This document shows, one piece after another, positions 47,235 to 56,889 of a DNA stretch of 64,000 bases (position 1 is the stretch's first letter; each line of letters opens with the position of its first letter). The position numbers were made by a program, and so were the translations under genes. The stretch lies in the NCBI GenBank assembly GCA_023052935.1, contig CM041292.1, forward strand, positions 143,123,143 to 143,187,142. Reading direction: 5' to 3'. The notes under the pieces are model-generated. The model was not told where the DNA came from and made no database searches. It saw nothing but the letters and a program-made list of their open reading frames with translations. This stretch comes from Piezodorus guildinii. Taxonomy: Eukaryota; Arthropoda; Insecta; Hemiptera; Pentatomidae.

Positions 47235-48620
47235 AATGTGTATATAGGAATATTTTTGTGACTAGCGGTGGTGTGCATAAATTGGGTTGACACCCTGTGA
47301 TATTGTATATATTTCCAACCTTGTCCCAAAATACTTTATTATACCTCCTTTTCCCTTCATTTTGTATGCTCAAGTGTATGTTTTCCTTTTATTAGTGTGC
47401 CACAAATGAATGTTTAGTGTGTGATGGAACAGTCTAATTATAACTGTGTATGCTAGTCTTTTTTTAATTAAGGGAAAAATCAACAGAATCAATAACAATT
47501 AGTTTTTAAAATTGTATATGTATTCATTAGGGATTTATAAATGAATATTTAATTGATACATTTTTGTATAAAATATATATTGTAGTTTAATATTTTTAGA
47601 CCATAAATTTGAATATGCTCTCTCAAGCATCTCCTTTTTTTTTCTTCTTTTTTTTGTTGTAAATTATATTTATGTTTCATTTATCAGATTATATTTGTCA
47701 AGACAAATCCAAATTATTAATAAAGAAATAGTCTAGTATGACAATTCTTAGCTGAAAAGAATTAAAGTTGTATCTTTGCTATATGAGTTAAAAGCATACA
47801 GTTTCAATTTGTCGAAGACTAAATAAATTTACCTTAACAGAAAAGAGAGCATGATGCCTTCTGCACAGTTAGCATTAACGGCATTTATTGTTTTACTTTA
47901 TGTTTATAGTATTAAATTTTAAAATTTGAATTTTAAAATTATGATACGTTTCAACATCCATTTATTAAAAAAAAGCACTATATTGTTTCAAGGCTTAAAC
48001 ATTTTCAAGAAAACTAATTAAATTTAGGTTAACAAAAAATTAATAATAAAATTATGAAAAACATAGTAATATTAGGTAATCATGATAAAAATTTGTTCCT
48101 ATCAATGAGATCCATGAAGGCATTACCGACCCTCTTAAGATTTTTATTAAAGTTGACGATGAAGTATTATTTGAAATTTTATGATTTTTTATTAATCTTG
48201 TAATCTTTTTTTTTTTTTCAAAATATATTATTTGTGTTAAAATTCATATTTATATCTTGTATACTGTGGGGAAAAAAATCAAAAAGCCGTGTCTGTAATG
48301 CTGTACAATGAAAAAGGTTTTATATTAATTTCTTTCATTTCTTCCTATTTTTGCTCACATTACTGTCATTAAATATGAGTTTAATTTCCAAGTAAGATAC
48401 ACTTTTATGCAGCATAATTGTTAATAATGATTCCATTAAATTACTGTGATAATTTCATATTTTTATGAATAAAATTAAATATTTAATTTTAAACATGAAA
48501 CACCTAAATTATTTAATTTAAAATGAAATAATATATGAATTAAGCTTTCAGTGTGTCATTATACTTCTTGTTAGGGATCTTGATCTCATTTCCTAATTTT
48601 ATACTTGTGAACAATAAATA
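47235..48620 (+). other. Abl: Abl 3' UTR region (approximate end)
   Basis: AT-rich sequence after the stop codon. AATAAA-type signals occur near 47719, 47822, 48467 and 48612, so several poly(A) sites are possible and the true end is unknown. No coding frame. Confidence 0.5.
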
Positions 48621-49349
48621 TGGTTAATATCACTATTTTTCTTTTTTCAAACGATTTTTTTTTAAAGCATTATTAGTGAACACATCACTCTATCATTGAA
48701 ATAAAATATGGCGAGAAATACATAGTATCAGAGGTTTGTTTTGGATTACATTTTAGATCCTGTATGAAACCAATGCTGTTTATTTAAAGAATAGATATTT
48801 ATCTATCTATTAAAATTACTTATTAAATTTATATTTAAAAGCTATGTCTTGAAGTCCAAAATATTTATTATCCTAAATCATTAATTCCTAAAATTATATT
48901 AGGGTTTTATCTAATTGATTAAGATAATCTTTTCCTTTTATTCACAATGTTCTGAGATAATATGTACCTTTAGTTGAATTTATATTTATAATTGTAGGTG
49001 TGGAAAAATAATGTAACAAAACATCCCCTACCTAGTTATTTTTTTATAATTTCAATTCATTAAATAAGGATTGAAATATGCAAACCGAGAGAATTTCAAA
49101 AGAGAGTGACTGATTCAGTCCTCAGAGGGGAACCTTACAACTGAGGCCAAATAAAAGTACCAAAAATCTTAGGTTTGTTTTAACACAAATTTTGATTTTA
49201 AAATGTGGGAAGGGCAAGTAAACATGTGGGGTGTACGTTTTGTAACAAAAGGATAGTAAAATAAAAGAAAAAACAAACCTAAAGCTCTACAGCTCATGAT
49301 ACTGTAGTACTGTTTAAAGGTTAACAACTGTGCAAGCAGGTTATTTGAT
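48621..49349. other. Spacer downstream of Abl
   Basis: AT-rich without recognised features up to the palindromic insertion. Confidence 0.45.
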
Positions 49350-50429
49350 TGAAAGACATTATAATAATTATAGGTGGAATAGTCAGGAATCAGTCATTTT
49401 TGAAAAGTTTTTAATTTTTTAATTTTGCCAACGTTTCGGCTCAAGCTTGTGAGCCATCATCAGGGCTACAAACATCAGAACAAAAGAGATACATATTAAT
49501 ATGATAATGAAAATTTTCTTCTGAATGTAGTGACAATGATAACATTTGAAATGAAACAGAAAATATACCAACATACTTAAATATTATAGATACAAATAAT
49601 GATAATATGATACATAATCTGATGATGATAAGCATAACAAATTTTACAGAACTTTAGACTTTAATATAAAAGTAAAAAAACATATATATATAAACGTACC
49701 ATTACTGAGCCATGTCCAAGCATAAACTGAGGAGAACCATAAACATAGGTAGTATGGGGAGGGGTTCGTGTAAAAACCCTGAAGGTTTTCCCCTCTAAGT
49801 GTAAATACTACAGCTTATCTTTGTTTTTAAAAAGTTTTACAAAATTATATAATGGAAAAAACAATTGTACATACGGATATATTATTTTGTTTTTTCCATT
49901 ATATAATTTTGTAAAACTTTTTAAAAACAAAGATAAGCTGTAGTATTTACACTTAGAGGGGAAAACCTTCAGGGTTTTTACACGAACCCCTCCCCATACT
50001 ACCTATGTTTATGGTTCTCCTCAGTTTATGCTTGGACATGGCTCAGTAATGGTATGTTTATATATATATGTTTTTTTACTTTTATATTAAAGTCTAAAGT
50101 TCTGTAAAATTTGTTATGCTTATCATCATCAGATTATGTATCATATTATCATTATTTGTATCTATAATATTTAAGTATGTTGGTATATTTTCTGTTTCAT
50201 TTCAAATGTTATCATTGTCACTACATTCAGAAGAAAATTTTCATTATCATATTAATATGTATCTCTTTTGTTCTGATGTTTGTAGCCCTGATGATGGCTC
50301 ACAAGCTTGAGCCGAAACGTTGGCAAAATTAAAAAATTAAAAACTTTTCAAAAATGACTGATTCCTGACTATTCCACCTATAATAGTTTCTACAGTCGAC
50401 TATACACCCTCAATATGAAAGACATTATA
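49350..50429. mobile_element. Palindromic insertion: two inverted copies of a hammerhead-like element with 14-bp target duplication
   Basis: Arms 49367-49864 and 49887-50384 (about 498 bp each) are near-perfect reverse complements around a 22-base loop. Only a few differences were seen, one at the ACGTACC/ACATACC position. TGAAAGACATTATA lies at 49350-49363 and again at 50416-50429, so the whole 49364-50415 unit inserted as one piece. The right arm continues 31 bases beyond the palindrome, through TAGTTTCTACAGTCGACTAT. Near each outer end the sequence reads CCCTGATGATGGCTCACAAG, then CTTGAGCCGAAACGTTGG. That is, CTGATGA, a GGCTC/GAGCC stem, and GAAAC. The identical 64-codon frames on the two arms are duplicates of one non-coding unit. 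Penelope-like identity is inferred. Confidence 0.8.
50282..50328 (+). ncRNA. Candidate hammerhead-ribozyme-like core (right arm)
   Basis: The order is CTGATGA, T, GGCTC, an 8-base loop, GAGCC, GAAAC. This places the two invariant strands of a hammerhead (CUGAUGA and GAAA) around a stem II of five pairs. A GTC that could be the cleavage triplet lies about 80 bases downstream, in CTACAGTCGACT (near 50391-50402). Weaknesses are an extra T between CTGATGA and stem II, and no convincing stem I or stem III. The same core is on the left arm, minus strand, at 49423-49469. Activity is not shown by the sequence. Confidence 0.35.
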
Positions 50430-50560
50430 GAGGCTGAGCCTGACTCTAGAAGGTCTCTTTATCCCAGGTTCTGATATAACAGTATAAATAATTATTTGGA
50501 ATAAGAACTCAGGATTTGAAGAACAGAAGTTCAGTGCACTACCACAGAGTTCCTCAATGC
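50430..50560 (-). repeat. Decayed tRNA-derived SINE, family 2
   Basis: Minus strand has CTGTGGTAGTGCACTGAACT (A-box-like), TTCAAATCCTGAGTTC (B-box-like) and TATACTGTTATATCAG, in the same order as the SINE at 31628-31885. The palindromic element appears to have inserted into or beside it, since the 14-bp target duplicate runs into the SINE body. Confidence 0.5.
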
Positions 50561-50685
50561 TAACTTTAAATTAAAACATAATGGGACATTAAGAGCAAAG
50601 CTGTGGGTAAAAATATTTTTATAAACAAAAATGAGGATTATCCATGAGATACTGAAAGTTATATTGTTAAGTTCCAATATTTTCA

Positions 50686-50750
<65 letters not shown>

Positions 50751-51194
50751 AATATTTCATGAAGCATAATTTTCTATTTTGTAAATAAAAGGTTTGTTTA
50801 TTATATTTACTGTAAATAATAAGTCATAATAGAAGAGGGAGTCAAGGATGTCACATTTTTGTACAGAGAAATAAGAATAAAATTCATAAAAAGTCATAAT
50901 TCAGATATTATGTTGGAAATTAAAAAAATTATGCAAATTATAAAAAACACGGATTTCATTAACCTTTAAGAATGTTTAAACAAATTTGAATCGAAAATAA
51001 ATTGTTAAAGAATTATTTACATTTGATTTTTATAAAAAAGATGTTTTTTATTAAATAATATATATATATTTAATATTTATTACATAATATTATCTATGAG
51101 ATTCAGTTAGTTTTTTTTTTTTCATCACTCCATGCTAGAACTACTTGGAGCGTCCGGCGATGCCATCCAGTGACCAAGCTGTGAAACAATTGCA
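50561..51194. other. Spacer with (AT)n tract
   Basis: Contains (AT)n at about 50689-50734 followed by T17. A short mixed-composition patch at 51130-51195 has no match in the window. Otherwise no feature. Confidence 0.5.
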
Positions 51195-51696
51195 TTAAAA
51201 AAATATTTTTTCAGTTTTCTCCTTTAGTTGGATACCGAATTCGTTCAACTTATATATTTACCGTTTTTTTATCAATGGTAATAAGATGATATGCTTATTT
51301 TTATATAATATACAAAATTCAAGGTGCTTTAAAGGAAGAAAATTTAAAATATCTACATTTAAGCCCTGTCAATCGGAATGAAACCTACATGATATTAAAG
51401 TCCATTAAATTTTACATCGATATAGCGGGTTTAACCTAAATCGTTAGAGCTGTTTTTGAGAAAATCGTAAAAAGGTGCTGTAGCATCTCAGGCGTGTAGT
51501 TTGTTTAAATATGAAATTTCAGTTTCGTACGACTTTTTGTTTTTGTGCTAGAGTTACCCCACAGACCTTTTTGCAGGACTTGGTCATTCGGACTCACGGG
51601 ACCCTAAAACATGTATTTCCGTTGAAAACTGGAATTCGAAAATGTTCACGATCGCAATACTTTCCATTCCTATTTCATATATGGGTAAGTGAAAGT
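51195..51696 (-). mobile_element. DNA transposon family B, 5' half, minus strand
   Basis: Reverse complement aligns with the first part of 44798-45642 and on into the segment shared with 37545-37984. It begins (element strand) ACTTTCACTTACC, with GGAAAGTATTGCGATCGTGA, GAATGACCAAGTCC and GTACGAAACTGAAATTTCAT. It is better preserved than the 44.8-kb copy at its 5' end and stops inside the element. An open frame at 51511-51705 is incidental. Confidence 0.72.
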
Positions 51697-52020
51697 AACA
51701 AATAGTTTATTATTTCCAAATAACTATATTAAAGTATAACATTTTATATAGATGTTCACAGGCAATTAAGTAATATGAAAAGCAATGAATTAATAAAAGG
51801 AAAATGGCCTATCACCACTGCTAATTCCAAAACTATATATCTGCTATTAAACTGATCTCAGTGATAATTTTTTTTTTACAGGAAATTGAATTCTCTATCG
51901 AATAGCTAAATAGTTATTGAGATAATTGTAAATAGTTATTTTTGTTAATACATTGAACAATAAATTTTTTTTTTTTGGTCGATTATAACGGTTCATTATT
52001 GAAAATAATAAACTAAAGCC
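51697..52020 (-). repeat. Dispersed repeat family C, copy 2
   Basis: Reverse complement of the repeat at 42085-42545 (AGTTTATTATTTCCAAATAA, CAATTAAGTAATATGAAAAG, TTCTCTATCGAAT, TAACGGTTCATTATTG). It abuts the family B end exactly, so one probably inserted at the edge of the other. Confidence 0.6.
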
Positions 52021-52059
52021 ATTTCTACTAGACTTCTTTACTATTTCTTTTTATTTTAT

Positions 52060-53930
52060 TTTAATTTTCTTTGAAATAATTCAATTAAAAATTCCTGCTT
52101 CTAGAGCACTAAACATTTTTTCTCTATCATCAATAATAACTGAGTTGTTATAAGTTGTGTCTTGACCTTATAAGATAAAAAAAATTGTCCTTGTTCAATG
52201 CAGTATCTTGATCTCTAAAATCTTTTCCTTTTTTTTTCTATCTTCAATAATAACTGAGTTTTAGGTGAATTACGTCTTTTATAATTTTTGACTTAAATAT
52301 TTAAATACTTTTTTTTTCTTTGTTTAACGCAGTTCACTGATTCCATAACTCTTTACTTACTTTTTTTTATATCTTAAAAAATAACTCAGCTGTGGGCATA
52401 TATACAGGTAAAATATCTTCTTTCTTTTTTTTTTTTTGTTTTATAATTAATCATGGTGTACTCATTCTAAAACTGTATATTGAGATGTCAAGACGGGTTG
52501 CAGTCATCCAAGCACTTAGGTTAATTAAGTTTAACCTTCAGGATTATTGAGGAAGAGAGAGTTTTTGCTCTCTTGTCCTTCAATTGCCTTGAAGATTTTC
52601 TACTTAATTAAGTTTTTAGATAACTCCACCCCGAATTAACTTCTCAATATCAACATACAGTCAACCATTCTTATATCACTTAAATTCTATAGAATTTTTC
52701 CTCTATCTCTGAAAATAACCGAGTTATAAGCGTATATAATAATAATAATAATAAATTCTTCATTTATCCTGGGACAAGTCCCTTTAGAATAATAATACAA
52801 AGTACATAAAAGAAACTTAAGTGTCTTGGAGTACAAAAATGAAACCAAAAAATAAAATAAAATGATAATAAAAAACAAAAATGAACAATAGTAATAAATT
52901 AAAAGGCAGCTTCAAATAATAACAATTCTAATAGTTAATCACAAAACTAGACAAAAATAAAATATATGAATATTATATACCAAATTTTGATTATAAGATG
53001 ATAATCATAAGGTAATTGGTATAATGATAAGTTAAATGCAGAAGAGAAAGGAAGCCAAGAAGTAATTAAACGGGAGAAAGGGTAAAGGCACTTCAACTAT
53101 TCATAGAATGGGGTAACAGAAGTGTCCCTGGGTATCCCGAAGATTGAGTTTACTAAGCAGTTAAATAATTGTTTTAGTTTTGCTTTAAGATCGCCAGAGA
53201 CACTCCCTTTACACCGTACAGCAATAAGCAAAGTGGGGGAATATGAAGGAATAAACCAGGAGCCTACGGGTTTCAAGTGGAAGGTGATTTAGGAGCTTTA
53301 AGGTGGATATGGTGCGTCTAGAGATTTCTGAGACTTTTTTTTCCAGGAAAGAGTGAGATCTAGGACGATTCTTATTGAGGAACAGTGTTTGCATTGGAAC
53401 CTATTACTATCGCCTTTGTCTTCTCTGCAATAAGCTAGTTAGCTGCTGGCCAGTAACTAATTCGGTTTAGATCGTCTTGAAGCTTTTCAGTTGCTAGTAA
53501 TAGGTCCGAATGATGGAAGGATAGGTAAATCTGTAAGTCATCAGCATGGTACTGGGAGTTATGGATATGAATGGGAAGATCATTGATGTAAATAGCAAAC
53601 CGGGTAGGAAATAGTGAAGAACCTATACAAGGGCAAGATTTTAATTTTTTTCCATTGGTTTATTGATCCTGAAACTCTCGTAATTTGTTTCAAGATTTTA
53701 ATTTTTTTTTTTTCCCAGAGGTTTATTGATCCTGAAACTCTTCATAATTTTTTTGCTATAATCGAAAATAACTGAATCATTGGTGTATTTAAGGGTTAAA
53801 TTTCAATTTTTTATAATTAATTTCAGTTTCTTGATTAAAAAACTCTACAAAAAATTTTATCTATCTTCAAAAATAACTGAGCTATAGAATTAAAACATTT
53901 TTGATCGGCCACCATTTTAAAATTAATAGG
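52060..53930. repeat. Degenerate satellite of roughly 110-bp units, split by a LINE
   Basis: A core like TCTATCNTCAATAATAACTGAG recurs near 52134, 52248, 52377, 52715, 53763 and 53868. Spacings of about 112, 129 and 3 x 112 bp are consistent with a decayed tandem array. A LINE fragment (52736-53640) interrupts it; after removing about 905 bp the next spacing is about 145 bp, then 105 bp. Copies differ at many positions, so the array is old. Confidence 0.5.
52736..53640 (-). mobile_element. 5'-truncated copy of the 2.3-6.7 kb LINE family
   Basis: The 3' end has ATTTATCCTGGGACAAGTCC, like the intact LINE 3' UTR. Higher up, minus-strand frames read RRTISTLKLLNHLPLETRRL, FPHFAYCC and a palm region (HADDLQIYLSFHHSD-like), matching ORF2 of the element at 2642-5452. 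Stops and frameshifts are present. It is a younger insertion than the satellite it splits. Confidence 0.75.
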
Positions 53931-55000
53931 CTGATATCAATCAACGTCGAAGTGTTAAGATCATCATCTGATGTCCTGGTATTTCCGTGCCAAAAGTTCG
54001 AAAATATTGTTCCTGTCTTTTAGGAGAAAGCCTCAGAGGCATACAGACATATTTTATTTATACGTTATTTGGTTTCTACATATTTTGAAGTGTAAACCCT
54101 CAAATTTTGATGGGGGGCTAATTTTTTTGGTCGATTACAAAGGTTCATTATTGGAAATAATAAACCAAAACAGAGGAAAAACAACTTAATAAAATATAAC
54201 ATTATATCATTGGCTATAATTATAATCAAAGAGAAAGTGAGATAAAGAAAAACCCATGGGTACATGGAAAACAACTTTTATTGTAAGTCAATGTTTTTGG
54301 GAAAAGTCACCTACTCAGCACCTTAGTGACAGAAGTTTTATTACATGTAAAAGATAATTCAGATGGACAGTTTAATGATTTTATGTGATTATTAACATCT
54401 GGTGACACTAATATAACTTCAATATGTTAATTTTATTATTTAAAACATATTCTACTACTTCCATCAGCCCATAGTTTCAACAACAAAAGGATTACAAAAT
54501 AAGAATTCAAGTTTCTTTCTCAAACCTGAATTTTTGGCACTTAAAAATTATAAGGCCTATCTAATTCCACTTAAAACAGGTGATAAGTTGAGAGATAGAT
54601 TATACTCAAAAGAAACTTTTAGGAATATTACAAAATTAGGCTTCAAACAAAAAAAAAAAAAATGCAATTAAATAAAATTCAATTCCTTGACAAATCCAAC
54701 TTAGAAATTTTATTTTGAATATAATAGTTGAAAAATATTGGAGAATAAAAATAGCAACAAAAAATTTAATTATTTATTAAAAGTAAATACATATATTATA
54801 AAACTATATTTATTTTAATAAATTTTAAAAGTTACAATGAGCAAAAATATCAATAAATTTAACTATTAAAATAATGTTCTTCAGTAAATTTAAGTCAAAT
54901 TACATCAAGTAATTGTATACAATTTATACCAAGTGAACTTATTGCATTATTTACATCTATAATAATCATATCCTTCTTACAATAAATATAGAGGACGCTA
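53931..55000. other. Spacer with a family C fragment
   Basis: Around 54070-54180 the words CCCTCAAATTTTGATGGGG and AGGTTCATTATTGGAAATAA match family C. The rest is AT-rich without recognised features. Confidence 0.4.
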
Positions 55001-56625
55001 ACTGTTTTTGACAAGCTCTAATGATTTAAATCCATAAAATAAACACTCTTCTACAAATAAAATAAAAATACTTCTGATTCCAGAGACTAGAATAAAAGAG
55101 ACTCTACCCTAAGTAAGGAAATATTGAACATTCAATTTTAAAGTTTAAGACATGTTCAAAGAATATATAGTTACATTCTATTTTGATTGGAAGAATAGAA
55201 ATAAAAAATCAGTCATTAAGAGGGAGCATACTAGGACTTTTAAAAATCATACTTTCTAATTAATATGAACATGGATTCTTTTTAATATGAATTAGATATA
55301 AAATACTTAATTTATAGAACAATACAAAATAATTTCTATTTTTATTTTCTACCACTAAAACGGCAGGAATCAAGTATCTAGGCCACAGAACTACCTGCAT
55401 TCAAATTAAAATATGTTTTCAGCAACCAAAATGTACAGGTATTAAATTTAATATGACTTACATATAAAATAAGTTATGTAAGTTGAGCAAAATGCTTATG
55501 ATAAGAGCTCATCACAAAAATCCGATCAATATTAAATTATTACTGTTAACAGAAAGTTTCTTATTTAGGGTGTATGAGTACTGACTCTATCCTGTGTTCT
55601 TTAATTGTGAATCCTGTTATGCTCTTCCAGAATATCAAACACGTTATTTCAAGGGGAAAAAAATAAAGATACCATTGAGTGCCCATTAAATTAGACGATC
55701 TCTCACTTTCCTAGAATGTAAGGGATTCCAGCAGTAATTGTCCCAAAGGGACTGGTTAAGGATAGTCTGATGACATAGAAATGGTCGTTTGTAGCAATGT
55801 GAGATTAGGCGAGCCCCTCAAGGCTACATGTGCTTCCAAAATAGAAAAAATGTCGATAAAAATATCAAATTTCACAGCCAAAGATCTTCGTGGTCTATAA
55901 TAACAACAAAATAAATGCGCATTCACAAATATATAGATGCTGCAACTGAAATTCTTTCCAATAAAAATAACTTCAATGGATGTTTATACACCAAGACTAC
56001 CCAACCTAACTGCCTTCTTTTAAACAATATATTTCCTATAAGACATGAGCTAACATCACATACTAATACTAACTGTCTTAGATCACATTACAGGGTAGTT
56101 TATAACTAAAAAAGGCTATCTTTAAGTCATATGTGGAAATGAAAGGGAGTAAGACGACATGGGAAATTTACATGATAAAAACAATCATATCCAGAAATAG
56201 TATCAGCAAAAAATCCTATAGAAACATATCTTAGTGAAATTGAGGATTACAGTCTGCAATATCTGTATCTGCAATACATACTGTATCAAATATTTGTAAA
56301 TTCTTTTCCTTTTTAAAAATTAGATAAAAATGTTTCACAATCATTATAAAAGACAACCTCCACTTTGTTTTAAATTAATAATGAAATTTGCACTTTGGAT
56401 GAGATTCAATATTTAAAATCTTTGTGATCATTCTTATTCATAAGTACTTTATATCATTAATTTCTTTTTCAAATTACATTACACAGCTTCATCACAACAA
56501 ATTCAATTATTAAACAGTAATGAAACCAAAAATCAACTCTTAAAGTATTCACAATAGATAATTTTGGCAATAAATAAGTTTGAAAGCATGAACAGCAATT
56601 TATATGGAATAATTATTTACATAAG
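55001..56625. other. AT-rich region, possibly 3' UTR of the hydrolase gene
   Basis: No gene or repeat recognised. The hydrolase 3' UTR should lie in the upper part, on the minus strand, but no poly(A) signal could be chosen. Confidence 0.4.
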
Positions 56626-56889
56626 TTAAACATCAGTGACTGTGGAGGATGGTGGTTTTGGACTATATGAGCCTGAACTTTTAATAAAATTAGAAAGACT
56701 AGTGTAATACCCAGGTGATGTCCAAGTATCATTATGACCACCTTCCACTACCTGCATTAGGTGCTTCTGTGCTGAACCACATAGTTCATAAAGTTCATTC
56801 ATCATATAAGAAGGAACTAAAGCATCGCTTAAGCCAGATACAAATAATGTTGGTACAGTCACATTCTTTATCTTTTCTTTGGATAAAAA
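56626..56889 (-). CDS. Bem46: BEM46-type hydrolase, last coding exon
   Basis: Encodes FLSKEKIKNVTVPTLFVSGL, SDALVPSYMMNELYELCGSA, VVEGGHNDTWTSPGYYTSL and a Ser/Pro-rich end SYSPKPPSSTVTDV. SGLSD supplies the catalytic Asp and GGHNDTW the catalytic His. A longer frame extending upstream to MVLLFDNV is unspliced intron read-through. Confidence 0.95.
   Translation of the reverse strand, partial: FLSKEKIKNVTVPTLFVSGLSDALVPSYMMNELYELCGSAQKHLMQVVEGGHNDTWTSPGYYTSLSNFIKSSGSYSPKPPSSTVTDV

Noticed and set aside
49441..49635. Two identical 64-codon frames (also 50116-50310, other strand)
   Set aside because: They are the same stretch of the palindrome read on both arms. The frame is low-complexity and its diverged relative at 13 kb does not keep it open.
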